Both the position numbers and the translations under genes were made by a program. A stretch of DNA of 64,000 nucleotides from NCBI RefSeq assembly GCF_003970675.1, contig NZ_CP034562.1, positions 4,411,501 through 4,475,500 of the forward strand, written 5' to 3'. The stretch's first letter is position 1, and every line of letters begins with the position of its first letter. The stretch comes from Flammeovirga pectinis. Lineage in GTDB: Bacteria > Bacteroidota > Bacteroidia > Cytophagales > Flammeovirgaceae. Below are positions 47,220 through 57,506 of the stretch, one piece after another. Under the pieces are notes generated by a model. The model saw only the letters and a program-made list of their open reading frames with translations, had not been told where the DNA came from and did not search any database.

Positions 47220-49715
47220 TTACAAAGCAGGTTGGAAAGAAACTTCTATTGATGTAGTTTCTAATCCGTTTGCTTTTGCTGTCAGTTTAATAGGTGTTTT
47301 AGCATTTTTAGTACCTTGAACAATTACTAATGCTTTCCCATTAAACACTTCCATATGGTTTCCTTGCAATGGTGTTATAGAAGAAGCATCTCCGTTACCA
47401 ACACCTGCAATTTTACCATCACCTTCAATTTGAAATTGAATATCATTAGAAACAGTGTAGCAGAAATTACCATTTTTGTCTACCACATTTGCAGTAATAT
47501 ATGATACATCTTTACCGTCTGAGGCTAATAAACTTCTGTCGGCAATAAGTTCTACATGATGAGGTTTTCCTGCAGTTTTTACCACTTTTCTAGCTACCTC
47601 TTTACCATCTGTGTAAGCCACAACTTCAATTGTACCTGGAGTATAAGGAATATCCCAATTTAAACGGTATTTTGACATATATGGCTTTTCAGATTTCCAA
47701 TCTCTATGTGTCATTTTAATAGGAGTAAGGTCTTTACCTTTTACCTTTTTACCCATAGATTTTCCGTTTACGATTAGTTCTACTTCTTCTGCATTTGTGT
47801 AGGCATAAACAGGAATATTTTGTCCTTCTTTACCTTCCCAATTCCAGTGTGGTAAAACGTGTACCATTGGTTTATCAGACCATTCTGCTTGGTATAAATA
47901 GAAACGGTCTTTAGGAAAACCACACAAATCTACTGTTCCAAAATAAGAAGAATGAACAGGAAAATCGCCATTCCAATAACCGTTTGTACTGTTGTCTTTA
48001 CCACCATAAGGAGTCGGTTCGCCTAAATAATCAAAACCTGTCCACATAAACTGACCTAAAGCTGATGGTGTATTTGCTAACATATCAAACTCTAAATCTG
48101 GAGGGTAAGCCCAACCAGGTCCAACTAAGTCATAACTTGTTACCTGATGAGATGCTCTATCGTAAGTAGGAGTAACAGGATGCTCATAATATCCTCTAGA
48201 AGAAGTACAAGAAGACGTTTCTGAACCATAAATAATCCAATTTGGGTGGTCTTTTTGAACTTGCTCATAACGCATAGGGAAGTAATTCATTCCAATAATG
48301 TCTACCTCATCTGCTAAACCATGTTTTATGGCGGCTACAATATTATTAAAACCAGCAGTGGTTGGTCTAGAAGTATCTTCTGCTTTCGTAATTTTCACTA
48401 AACGTCTTGCTTCTAAATATCCTTTTTTGTCGTATTGTTCAAGAATTTCGTTACCAATACTCCACATAATGATAGAAGGGTGGTTTCTATCTCTACGGAT
48501 CATATCCACAAGATCTCTTTCACTCCATTCGTCGTATTCTTTATTGTAACCATTTTCCACTTTAGGCATTCTCCATACATCAAAAGCTTCATCAATTACT
48601 ACTAATCCCATTTCGTCACAAAGGTCTAACAATGCTTCAGATGGAGGGTTATGAGAAGTTCGAATAGCATTTACACCCATGTCTTTCATGATCTGTAATT
48701 GTCTTTCTTTCGCTCTTCTATTAACAGCACTTCCTAAAGGCCCTTGATCATGGTGTAAACAAACACCTTTTAGTTCTACTCTTTCGCCATTAAGTTTAAA
48801 ACCTCCTTTTACAGTAAATTCTATATCTCTAACACCAAAAGTAGACGTATATTTATCAACAACTTTATCTCCTTGTTTTACTAACGTGGTAGCGGTATAC
48901 AAATGAGGGTTTTCCATTGTCCATAACTCAGGATTTTGGATAGCAAGAGTTTGTGTAGTCGTCTTTTCTTCTTGTTTTTTTATTTTGATAGAAGACGAAG
49001 TACTGCCAACTTTTTCACCTTTAAGGTTTGTAACAACGGTCTCAACAGTTAGATCACCTAATTTAGTAGAAGCGTTCACTAAATCGATATCAATAGTTAC
49101 TTCTGCTTTCTCTTTTGTAATAGATGGTGTTTTGATAAAAGTACCGTCCATTGCAATATGAACAGGGTTTTTGAATTCAATCCAAACATCTCTATAAATA
49201 CCAGCACCAGGATACCATCTTGAACTTAGGTCTTCTGGATCACACTTTACGGCAATCGTATTTTCTTGTCCGTACTTTAAATATGGCGTTAAATCTACTT
49301 CAAAACCAATATATCCGTAAGGTCTATCACCAACTTTTTCGCCATTAATAAATACCTCAGCGTTGTTCATTACCCCTTCGAAACGAACAAAAGCTTGTTT
49401 ACCTTCTGCTTTTACAGGAACAGTAAAATCTTTTCTGTACCAACCTTCTCCATGGAAAGGTAAAGCACCACAACGTGCATTATAATCGTTGCTAAAAGGA
49501 CCTTCAATAGCCCAATCGTGTGGTAAATCTAGGTGTCTCCATTGCTCATCGTTAAGCTCAACAGACATACCATCTTTAATTTCACCTTTAGAAAATTTCC
49601 AGTTATCGTTAAATCTTGTTTCTTCTAAACTTTGGAAATCTTCTACTTTTTGTTGCTTAGTACAGGCCATTGTAGTGCATAGTACTGCAAGACCAAATAA
49701 TTTATATTTTCTCAT
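47220..49715 (-). CDS. GH2 beta-galactosidase
   Basis: An 831-residue probable lipoprotein (MACT near residue 18). Order: sugar-binding domain (HLDLPHDWAIEGPF, GWYRKDF), Ig-like domain, TIM barrel and C-terminal Ig-like domains including a DUF4982-like part. Catalytic residues: E423 in SIGNEILEQ (acid/base) and E499 in YGSETSSC (nucleophile). GVCLHHDQGPLG and SHNPPSEALLDLCDEMG are typical of the family. In agar- and porphyran-type loci such enzymes remove terminal beta-D-galactose once sulfate and the alpha-linked sugar have been removed. It is 21 bp after the sulfatase gene, so co-transcribed. Confidence 0.93.
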   Translation of the reverse strand: MRKYKLFGLAVLCTTMACTKQQKVEDFQSLEETRFNDNWKFSKGEIKDGMSVELNDEQWRHLDLPHDWAIEGPFSNDYNARCGALPFHGEGWYRKDFTVPVKAEGKQAFVRFEGVMNNAEVFINGEKVGDRPYGYIGFEVDLTPYLKYGQENTIAVKCDPEDLSSRWYPGAGIYRDVWIEFKNPVHIAMDGTFIKTPSITKEKAEVTIDIDLVNASTKLGDLTVETVVTNLKGEKVGSTSSSIKIKKQEEKTTTQTLAIQNPELWTMENPHLYTATTLVKQGDKVVDKYTSTFGVRDIEFTVKGGFKLNGERVELKGVCLHHDQGPLGSAVNRRAKERQLQIMKDMGVNAIRTSHNPPSEALLDLCDEMGLVVIDEAFDVWRMPKVENGYNKEYDEWSERDLVDMIRRDRNHPSIIMWSIGNEILEQYDKKGYLEARRLVKITKAEDTSRPTTAGFNNIVAAIKHGLADEVDIIGMNYFPMRYEQVQKDHPNWIIYGSETSSCTSSRGYYEHPVTPTYDRASHQVTSYDLVGPGWAYPPDLEFDMLANTPSALGQFMWTGFDYLGEPTPYGGKDNSTNGYWNGDFPVHSSYFGTVDLCGFPKDRFYLYQAEWSDKPMVHVLPHWNWEGKEGQNIPVYAYTNAEEVELIVNGKSMGKKVKGKDLTPIKMTHRDWKSEKPYMSKYRLNWDIPYTPGTIEVVAYTDGKEVARKVVKTAGKPHHVELIADRSLLASDGKDVSYITANVVDKNGNFCYTVSNDIQFQIEGDGKIAGVGNGDASSITPLQGNHMEVFNGKALVIVQGTKNAKTPIKLTAKANGLETTSIEVSFQPAL

Positions 49716-49736
49716 TGTTTTGTTTGTTCTGTCTAC

Positions 49737-51422
49737 TTAATCGTGAATTATTGGAGCACTTCCTTTATGTTCCAAGGTAGATTCTGTAGTGTATCTTTCT
49801 ACTTTAGGTTTTCCTTCTCCTCTTGCCATTTTAATTTGGTCTGCCCAAACCATTTTCATCTCTTCTAATTTTGCTTGATATTTTTTATCTGAAGCTAAAT
49901 TTTGGACTTCAGTAGGGTCTTCTGAAAGATGATATAATTCTTCATACACAGGTTGCTCTCCTTTTAATGGTCCTTCTATGTAGCTTCTGAAGATAACTGC
50001 TTCTTCGTCACTATTGCCATAAAGCACTTTCATTAAATTGATATCCATGTCTTTTGCATAAGCTGTAACATCAATTGACGACATGTTTGTGTTTTTGTAA
50101 TAACGGATGTATTTCCATTCTTTATCTTGAACGGCTTCACATCTAGGGTTACCAAAAATAGTAGACCATAAATTTTCTGTGAAGACATATTTTCTTACTT
50201 CTTTATCACTGTCTGTAAGTAATTCAGAAATATCTTTTCCTTGGTAGCTCTCTGGAATTTCAACACCTGCTTTTGCTAAAATTGTAGGTGCAATATCAAT
50301 AGATTGTACTAAAGCATCTGACTCTTCTATTCTTTTTTTCTTAGGAATAGTAGGGTCCATTATGATGGTAGAAACATGTGTACAATATTCATAAAGAAGT
50401 GCTTTTCCACCCAAGCCATATTGCCCCATTAATAAACCATGATCAGAAGAGAAAACAATAATTGTATTCTTATCTAACTTCAATTCTTTCAATTTAGCTG
50501 TTAAATCACCAACCAAATTGTCAATACCTTTCATGGCTTGTAACTGACGGATATACCTTTCTTTTGTTCCTTCTGGAGTATCTACATGATCGTAAATGTT
50601 TTGTCTATCTTCAGCATGTAAAACATCTGCAGGGATTTTTGGTGTTTTAATATCTTTTTTAGCGATATAATGCGGAGGTAACGGAATATCTTGATCTCTG
50701 TAAAGTGATTTGTAAATTTCTGGATCAGACTCTTTTTGTTTCATAGTACTTGTACCAGCACCATGAGGTAAATTGAAACAGATATTTAATAAGAATGGTT
50801 TGTCTGAAGGACGTTTATCTATGAAAGTGATGGCTTTTTCCAATCTAAATTCATTGTTATCCAACATATCCATTGTTGCTTCTTCAATGATTTCAATTTG
50901 AGTATTTGCTTCTGCACCACTAAAAATTTCATGACGATCTTTTGGGTAGAAACCAAGGTGTCTATGCCCTGCATACCAGTAATCAAAAGATTTCTCCATT
51001 ACTTTAGAATCATAACCGTTTGTTCCAAGTGGAGTATGGTTTTTACCAATATACGCAGTGAAATACCCCGCCTTTCTCATTTGCATGGGATAAGAATCTT
51101 GCCAAGCTTCTTCAGATAATGCTGTTCCCGAATTGAAATCAACACCATGTTTACGTTCATACTGCGACATCAACATTGATACTCTACTTGGCATACAAAT
51201 AGGGGTAGTGATATGTGCATTTGTAAATAATGTACCCTCATCTGCCAGTTTATCAATGTTTGGTGTAGTTACTGTTTTATTTCCAGTAACACTTAAGTAA
51301 TCGTACGGTTGGTCATCCGTTAAGATAAAAATAATATTAGGTCTAGTATCTTTATTCTTTTTTTGTGCATTTGCGAAGAACGACAAAAAGATAAGTGGGA
51401 TAATAAAATATTTATTAGACAT
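49737..51422 (-). CDS. S1-family sulfatase, agar/porphyran locus
   Basis: A 561-residue exported sulfatase (signal peptide FFANAQ). Metal-binding ILTDDQPYD, maturation motif PICMPSRVSML with C76 as the formylglycine precursor, YIGKNHTP, and FSSDHGLLMGQYG. It differs clearly from the sulfatase in the mannan operon, so the two probably have different targets. Given GH86, GH29 and GH2 in the same unit, the likely substrate is L-galactose-6-sulfate at the end of porphyran oligosaccharides. It begins 41 bp after the GH86 gene and ends 21 bp before GH2. The S1 subfamily number cannot be fixed from the sequence alone. Confidence 0.92.
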   Translation of the reverse strand: MSNKYFIIPLIFLSFFANAQKKNKDTRPNIIFILTDDQPYDYLSVTGNKTVTTPNIDKLADEGTLFTNAHITTPICMPSRVSMLMSQYERKHGVDFNSGTALSEEAWQDSYPMQMRKAGYFTAYIGKNHTPLGTNGYDSKVMEKSFDYWYAGHRHLGFYPKDRHEIFSGAEANTQIEIIEEATMDMLDNNEFRLEKAITFIDKRPSDKPFLLNICFNLPHGAGTSTMKQKESDPEIYKSLYRDQDIPLPPHYIAKKDIKTPKIPADVLHAEDRQNIYDHVDTPEGTKERYIRQLQAMKGIDNLVGDLTAKLKELKLDKNTIIVFSSDHGLLMGQYGLGGKALLYEYCTHVSTIIMDPTIPKKKRIEESDALVQSIDIAPTILAKAGVEIPESYQGKDISELLTDSDKEVRKYVFTENLWSTIFGNPRCEAVQDKEWKYIRYYKNTNMSSIDVTAYAKDMDINLMKVLYGNSDEEAVIFRSYIEGPLKGEQPVYEELYHLSEDPTEVQNLASDKKYQAKLEEMKMVWADQIKMARGEGKPKVERYTTESTLEHKGSAPIIHD

Positions 51423-51463
51423 GGCTTATATATTATATTGTAATTTTCTTGTGTAATCAGGGG

Positions 51464-54388
51464 TTATTTAATTAAGATTTTACTTACCGCATAATGCGAT
51501 ATACCATAAACTCTTACTAAATAAATACCTGCTGTATAATTATTTGATAATCTTGCGGTCACTTGTTTTTGAGGAGTTTTGTACATAAAAGTATCTATAA
51601 CATTTCCCTGAATATCAAGTGTTTCTACTTTGTAGATGTTACTTTCTCCTCTTAGGGTTAACTTCTGGTTATTTGATGTTGGATTAGGGAAAACTAATAA
51701 CTTTTTCTTGTTTGTTAATTCATCTTCTAGTGCTAAAGGAGGTTCTTCTGGTGTTTCTTCTTGAACTTCTAATACAGTACTTGCAAAAACCATATTGTTT
51801 AAACTATTGTGCTGTACAATCTTAGCGGTAACTTCTATATTTTGATAGTCTATAGAGTCTAAAAATGTAGTAATAGGTACAAGTACTTTATCGTTTCCTT
51901 TTTCTACGCTTATTCTAGATTTACCCAACAAGAAAATATCCCCCCATGCTTCTACAATAATATCTCTTTCTTTAGAGACATCATATTCTATTTCAAAGAT
52001 ATTCTCATCGTTTACATCAAAAAGTGTAGTGTTATTGGGAGTAAATAGAATGTCTTCGTAAAACAATTCTTCATCAATAAATCCTATATAATCTATTTCA
52101 GCTTTTCCTTGTTCAGCAATTACATGAATTGGGTATTCACCAATACCTAATTCCACCTGAAATTCATAATCTTTATTTTCGTTGCTCGATAATTTAAAAG
52201 GAGTATTTAAAATTTCGTTGTCTACGGTAACACTAATTTTGGCACTGTCTGTAATTGCTGCTCCATTAACTCTTAACGTATAATTTACAGGCTGATCTAC
52301 AGAAATACTGTACGATGTCCATTCGTTTTCATCTAACTCAATAGTGTATTTATTTTCTTCAGTAGATTTGATATCAACACCTTCGTTAAATCTATATTGA
52401 TTATAATTATTGTTATTATCAAAAGTGAAATACGCTAAACCATGTCCTCCTAAATCAAAATCTTCTGCTTCTATTTTTCCTGGTAACGTAAACGGATCAA
52501 CATTAAAAGGCAAGCGATTTCCTAAGTCGTAAAAATTATTTACACTTAAAATTACAGAGCTAATTGTACCTCCATTATCTGGGAACGTTATGCTCACTTC
52601 ATTCTTTTCTTCTAAAATAGCATGCGGTATTGGTATCTCTAAAGCACCAAAGAAATCATCTTTATCAGTTTGATCATAACCTTTCCAATTATCTAGAATT
52701 TTCACCTCTTTGCCGTTTACTTTAACTATAGGTTTTTTAGAAACATTGTGCTTTCTACCAATACTCATTCTAAGCCTAGCTTCACCTTCTTCTGCATTAA
52801 TATCTACAGTATTAAAAGTAAAATTTAAAGGTGTATTTGCTTTAATAGGCTGTAAATACGTTTTAGAATAATACTCTTTTCTTATTGCTTTTTTATTGAA
52901 AACAATTGGTCTTTCTAGACCTAAAGTAAGCACTACTGTTTCGTGTGGTTCTAAAGTAATAGATTCAGGAAGGGTATTGAGGTCTAAATCTTCATAAATA
53001 ACGGGGGCATTTACATAAATTTTAAGGCTCCTCTTGTTTACACTATTTATGTTACCTACAGAGGTTAAAAACTGTAGAGAAACTTCTTGGTTTATAGCAT
53101 CGATATTATTTAGACAGATGTACGCCGCATTATTGTCTACGAATGTTTGTGCAAAAATATCTTGGTTTGATGTAGTACATTGTACTCTATTTCCATTCAC
53201 TTTATTCCATAAATCATAAAAACGTCTTTTGGCAGTATATTCATATTCTTTGATCTCGTTATTGATAACAGAAGATTTAACGGGTTTCCATAAATCAGCT
53301 TTATAAGGTTCAAAATCATTGTCTTGATAATACCACGGAGATTTACCCGTAATAAATGGGACGGAGATCATTAGTTTATCTTGTATATCAAGAAGTTGGA
53401 ATATAAGGTGATTGATTGATCGAACAGACTGTATACTTTTAATATCAGAATACGTTTCATCGTACCCATTAGGAATACCTCCATACTCACTTATCACCAA
53501 CGGTTTTAAAGAATCCCATTTAATAAAACTATAAGTATTGATTAAATCTAGTGTAGCAACAGAATTACTTCCAGATCTTTCAGTATCCTGACCTGTTACG
53601 TTTATACCATCGTATAAGTGAATAGAAATACCATCCATATAATCGCCAGCAATATCCATAAACATTTTCATACGAGACTCCCAATGTCCAAAATCCCATA
53701 GTTCCATTTGTGGCCATGCAGAAACATACCCTACGACATTGGTTGTTAATCCTTTTTCATCAAAGGCTTTACCGATATCTCTAAAATATTCTGCAGTTTT
53801 AATTCTTACTTCATCTGCTGAATATTTACCATCTTCTGTAAAAACAGGTTCATGTGCATGTACAAAAGGTTCGTTTACAGGCTCATAATAGATGGGTCTT
53901 TTATCTTCTTCATAGCCATGATAGAAATGATTAGCAGCAAATTTACCTGCATTTTCTGTGTTCATGTCCATATCTACCATTGCATCTGGATGGTCTGTAA
54001 TAATTAGCTGTGGAGTAATGTATTTGTAGTAGTGTTGTGTTTTTAGGTAGTTAATTTCTCTACTACTTTCCTCTTGTATTAATTCTTCGGCAGGGTAGTC
54101 GTTATTTGTGTTTATATATTCTTTGTATCTACCAAAAGGTCCCCAAAAAGATCTTCCCATAGTTACACCCCAATCTTTTAAATCACTCATGTCTTTATCC
54201 GAGTAATTCTGGCTGGCTGCAATATGGATATTAAAATATTTTGTACGGTCTAGAGTAGAAGCATCATTCAGAAATTTTTGTGTCTGAAAGTCTATTGTTA
54301 CGGCAGTTTGTGCTGCACCAATTATAGGTATTAGTAAAATTGAAAAACCTAAAATTATAGTTTGTATGTAAGTAATTTTTTTATTCAT
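51464..54388 (-). CDS. GH86 beta-agarase/beta-porphyranase with CBM6-like and T9SS domains
   Basis: A 974-residue secreted enzyme. Signal peptide (IIGAAQ), GH86 barrel and accessory beta domains (about 28-620): MGRSFWGPFGRY, YYEPVNEPFVHAHEP with acid/base E173, SIHLYDGINVTGQD, and VISEYGGIPNG with nucleophile E301. A CBM6-like domain follows (about 633-780, opening LPGKIEAEDFDLGGHG), then an Ig-like domain and a T9SS sorting domain (VFPNPTSNNQKLTL to the end). It would be released or fixed on the surface to cut the polymer outside, the partner of the untagged GH86. A hairpin terminator separates it from the susCD2 operon, so it starts its own unit with the sulfatase and GH2. Confidence 0.94.
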   Translation of the reverse strand: MNKKITYIQTIILGFSILLIPIIGAAQTAVTIDFQTQKFLNDASTLDRTKYFNIHIAASQNYSDKDMSDLKDWGVTMGRSFWGPFGRYKEYINTNNDYPAEELIQEESSREINYLKTQHYYKYITPQLIITDHPDAMVDMDMNTENAGKFAANHFYHGYEEDKRPIYYEPVNEPFVHAHEPVFTEDGKYSADEVRIKTAEYFRDIGKAFDEKGLTTNVVGYVSAWPQMELWDFGHWESRMKMFMDIAGDYMDGISIHLYDGINVTGQDTERSGSNSVATLDLINTYSFIKWDSLKPLVISEYGGIPNGYDETYSDIKSIQSVRSINHLIFQLLDIQDKLMISVPFITGKSPWYYQDNDFEPYKADLWKPVKSSVINNEIKEYEYTAKRRFYDLWNKVNGNRVQCTTSNQDIFAQTFVDNNAAYICLNNIDAINQEVSLQFLTSVGNINSVNKRSLKIYVNAPVIYEDLDLNTLPESITLEPHETVVLTLGLERPIVFNKKAIRKEYYSKTYLQPIKANTPLNFTFNTVDINAEEGEARLRMSIGRKHNVSKKPIVKVNGKEVKILDNWKGYDQTDKDDFFGALEIPIPHAILEEKNEVSITFPDNGGTISSVILSVNNFYDLGNRLPFNVDPFTLPGKIEAEDFDLGGHGLAYFTFDNNNNYNQYRFNEGVDIKSTEENKYTIELDENEWTSYSISVDQPVNYTLRVNGAAITDSAKISVTVDNEILNTPFKLSSNENKDYEFQVELGIGEYPIHVIAEQGKAEIDYIGFIDEELFYEDILFTPNNTTLFDVNDENIFEIEYDVSKERDIIVEAWGDIFLLGKSRISVEKGNDKVLVPITTFLDSIDYQNIEVTAKIVQHNSLNNMVFASTVLEVQEETPEEPPLALEDELTNKKKLLVFPNPTSNNQKLTLRGESNIYKVETLDIQGNVIDTFMYKTPQKQVTARLSNNYTAGIYLVRVYGISHYAVSKILIK

Positions 54389-54573
54389 TTCTGTTGGTTG
54401 GTGTTGTTATTTACTAGCCTAAATATACAAGGGACCATAAAAACGTAGTGGTATAATTTTAAGGGAATAAGGGGGGTAATTTTGATTTGCAATTTAATCT
54501 ATTGTTTCTAATAGAATTAGGTAGAGTTCTACTTTTTCTATTTGTATTGTATCTATTTACAAGGTGTTATGAA
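54389..54573 (-). promoter_or_regulatory. Upstream region of the secreted GH86 gene
   Basis: Contains AATAAGGGGGGTAATTTTG (54466-54484), the clearest copy of the G-tract motif, 83 bp before the ATG. No exact TAnnTTTG was found on the minus strand. Confidence 0.4.
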
Positions 54574-54614
54574 AGAAAAAGGCACAGAACATTCCATTGG
54601 AATATTCTGTGCTT
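54574..54614 (-). terminator. Terminator of the susCD2-SGBP operon
   Basis: GGAATGTTCTGTGC and GCACAGAATATTCC (minus strand) form a 14-bp stem with a 3-nt loop; its only mismatch is a G-U pair on the minus-strand RNA. CTTTTTCTTTC follows. Located 28 bp after the SGBP stop. Confidence 0.85.
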
Positions 54615-54641
54615 TAGAATTAATGAATTCCGGTTGAAGAA

Positions 54642-55826
54642 TTAATTTGTCGGTTCTCCATGGTATAAAAATTTCAGATTGTCTATATCAAAATTTGCAT
54701 TCCCTCCGGTTCCACCACTTATTATTAAGTACAGCCTTGCTAACTCAATATCTTCTGGAGCAATTTGATCTGTGAGTACAGATGTTTTTTGCCACTGTCC
54801 CAGCATTTCTTCACTTAAATCAACGTCTTTAGAATTGATTACGTATTTGTAATTATCTGCCCATGCATTGCTTGGCATTATTTGAGCTTCAATTTTAAAG
54901 TTTGGATTAACCTCATTAAAACGAACCATAAACTCTAACGTATATTTTAAACCTTTTTCAACACCAAAGTAGCCATCAGTCATGTTTACATGTACTTTAG
55001 AAGCGTCGTTCATTAGTAAGTTCATGGCATATTCTCCATCAAAAGCATCTGTAGAAGTTATAGAACCTTCGCCAGCACCTTTTTCAAACCAAGTAGTAAA
55101 TGGATCCATTTCTCCTGTTTCAAAACTTGGGTTCGTTGTAAGTAAGTTGTATGGCTTTGTCGACTTGATCACCTTAATATAATTATATTTAGTATGATTA
55201 GATTTTCTACCGTAAGGCGTTGTTCTAGATGCTGACAAACCAATATTAAAACTACCAATTTCTCTATATTGAACTTTGATTGTTCTAGCCGTTAACTCTC
55301 CAGTATTTACACCACCAACATTCCAACTAAATGTATCTGGGTTACCTGTACTTTTATCTGAATATGTGATAATTGTACCTTGTTCTACTACCCAAGAACC
55401 GTTGTCACCTGCTTTGTAATACCCTTCTATTTTTGTGATTTCGAAGTCTGCAGTAATTGAATCTAAAACAGTGATATATACTATTGTATCTTGATTTAAA
55501 GTTGTATCTGCAAACTCTAAATGTAATGTTACAGGAATTTCTCCAACCTCATGAAACTCTGGATGAACAGTTTGATCTTTAGATTCGGTTGTATTGATCA
55601 GAGTAAAATAAGAGGGATCGTTTATAGACCACATTCTTTCTGTTGCACCTCTAGACCCATCTGCAAAAGAGATAATTTTACCTACTTCTACAAGTTGTGT
55701 ACTTGGCGACATAAAGATGGCTATATCTGTAAAGTTGCTGTTAGGATCAACTTCTTCTTTTGTACAAGAAGTTAATGCTAGAAGCAGTGCAAGGCAACTA
55801 TTTATTATATATTTAAAGTTCTTCAT
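54642..55826 (-). CDS. PKD/CBM surface glycan-binding lipoprotein, locus 2
   Basis: A 394-residue lipoprotein (lipobox LTSC) right after susD2, in the SGBP position. Two PKD-like domains (VGKIISFADGSRGATERMW and GTIITYSDKSTGNPDTFSW) act as a stalk; the C-terminal 165 residues (from LLTTNPSFETG) form a jelly-roll related to CBM4/9-type modules, ending FDIDNLKFLYHG. It would bind agar- or porphyran-type glycan at the surface beside SusCD. The overall plan is unlike the mannan-locus SGBP, so the two surface binders evolved separately. Confidence 0.85.
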   Translation of the reverse strand: MKNFKYIINSCLALLLALTSCTKEEVDPNSNFTDIAIFMSPSTQLVEVGKIISFADGSRGATERMWSINDPSYFTLINTTESKDQTVHPEFHEVGEIPVTLHLEFADTTLNQDTIVYITVLDSITADFEITKIEGYYKAGDNGSWVVEQGTIITYSDKSTGNPDTFSWNVGGVNTGELTARTIKVQYREIGSFNIGLSASRTTPYGRKSNHTKYNYIKVIKSTKPYNLLTTNPSFETGEMDPFTTWFEKGAGEGSITSTDAFDGEYAMNLLMNDASKVHVNMTDGYFGVEKGLKYTLEFMVRFNEVNPNFKIEAQIMPSNAWADNYKYVINSKDVDLSEEMLGQWQKTSVLTDQIAPEDIELARLYLIISGGTGGNANFDIDNLKFLYHGEPTN

Positions 55827-55851
55827 TTTTAAGACTTTTTCTATTTACAAA

Positions 55852-57492
55852 TTAGTTATCAGAAGTATTTGGATTGGTTACTGTTTCAGTAACAGGAATA
55901 GGAAAATAGTCATGAGCTAACGGACTGTACACCGCAGCTGCTTCAACATATTCTTTCAAAATAGGAACTTGTCCTGAGTTGATTTGATCTTCTGTAGCAT
56001 ATTTTAAAATCTTGTTTAGTAAAACAAAATTCATGTCTGCTAAGTGGTCATAATGCTCTTTAATCTTACCCCATCTTCTTAAATCGATCCACCTCGTATC
56101 GTGCCCTTCAAAGAGGAATTCTTTAGGTCTTTCGTTCCACATAATGTGTTCCATTAATGTAGTCGAATTGTAATTAATTGGGTCTAATTGTGTTAAACCA
56201 GAACGAGCTCTTACTTCGTTAATTAACCTTACAGATTCAGAAATACCTCCATTGCCATTTACCTCTAAAAGACATTCAGCGTATAAAAGGTACACATCAG
56301 CCAATCGTATAATTCTTTCGTTGATACCAGAATTGGCAACATCTCCAATACCGTCATTATCGTTCCAATGGTTTTGAAACTTTCTTACATAAGAAGCTTC
56401 TCCGTTAGAGAAACCACTCTTTTCTACTGGTATTTGATAAAATATTGTACCATCATCTGCCATTGCAATAGAAGCTTCAGCTCTAAGAGAATACTTTCTA
56501 TCATTATTTCTTGGATCTGTAGGGTCCATTTTATCTTCTTTTAGAAGCATTGTTACCCAATAAGAAGGCATTACACTTCTATACCCGCCAGCATTACCAG
56601 GTGCTAACGTTTTTGCTCTTGTAGTACCTTCAGATCCAGAAGGTCCATCTTGACCATACCCAGAAGAACCAGGTTTTTGAACGGCCGAGAAGACTACCTC
56701 GAAGATAGATTCAGTATTGAATTCATGGTCTAAATCAAAGTTCCAAGATATTTCTGGCGTCAGAGTGTATAACCCACTGTCAATTATTTTCTTAAACTCT
56801 TCTTTGGCAGATACATAATTGTGTTCATTAATATAAACTTGACCTAACATACCAGTACATGCACCCCAAGTTGCTCTTCCTCTCATATCATCTTCCCAAG
56901 TTTCTGGAAGATTTTTTTGAGCAAAAAGTAAATCATCTAAAATTACAGCCAAGACCTCTTCTTTAGATGAAGGTGGTTTAGAAAAATCGTCTGTATTTGG
57001 AACATTCAAGTGAATGATTACACTACCATTATTGTAAGTACTGTATAACCAATAATAAAATGTACCTCTTAAGAAACGAGCTTCAGCCATATACAACGTT
57101 TTGTCTAGAGAATCCATTTCTATATTTGGAAGGTTTTGAATAACCTGATTTGCTCTAAAAATACCAGTGTATAGATCGCCCCATTTGTCTTTTACAATAT
57201 CTGTGTTATCATTAAAAGACAATTGTTGGAGTGCTTTATCTCCTTGGTTCCAGTTGTTAGGTCTTCCTGTATCAGCACGAACGGGCATCTTTGTAGAAGA
57301 AGAACCACCGTTCGCTCCTTTACCTTGTAACCCACTATATGTAGCCATTAAACCTTTGTAAGCATCGTCTCCACTTTGCCAGAAATCTTCTTCAAGAACG
57401 GCATTCGGATTGTCAACATCAAAGTAATCAGTACATCCAGATACTAATGCTGACAACATTAAAATAGCGACTAATTTATATATTTTTTTCAT
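55852..57492 (-). CDS. SusD/RagB-family lipoprotein, locus 2
   Basis: A 546-residue SusD homologue with lipobox VSGC, YMAEARFLRGTFYYWLYSTY and RLADVYLLYAECLLEVNG as the TPR-like and SusD signatures, and the C-terminal WNERPKEFLFEGHDTRWIDLRRWG. Partner lid of the transporter encoded 14 bp upstream. Normal length. Confidence 0.95.
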   Translation of the reverse strand: MKKIYKLVAILMLSALVSGCTDYFDVDNPNAVLEEDFWQSGDDAYKGLMATYSGLQGKGANGGSSSTKMPVRADTGRPNNWNQGDKALQQLSFNDNTDIVKDKWGDLYTGIFRANQVIQNLPNIEMDSLDKTLYMAEARFLRGTFYYWLYSTYNNGSVIIHLNVPNTDDFSKPPSSKEEVLAVILDDLLFAQKNLPETWEDDMRGRATWGACTGMLGQVYINEHNYVSAKEEFKKIIDSGLYTLTPEISWNFDLDHEFNTESIFEVVFSAVQKPGSSGYGQDGPSGSEGTTRAKTLAPGNAGGYRSVMPSYWVTMLLKEDKMDPTDPRNNDRKYSLRAEASIAMADDGTIFYQIPVEKSGFSNGEASYVRKFQNHWNDNDGIGDVANSGINERIIRLADVYLLYAECLLEVNGNGGISESVRLINEVRARSGLTQLDPINYNSTTLMEHIMWNERPKEFLFEGHDTRWIDLRRWGKIKEHYDHLADMNFVLLNKILKYATEDQINSGQVPILKEYVEAAAVYSPLAHDYFPIPVTETVTNPNTSDN

Positions 57493-57506
57493 GATAGGAT
57501 TAACAA

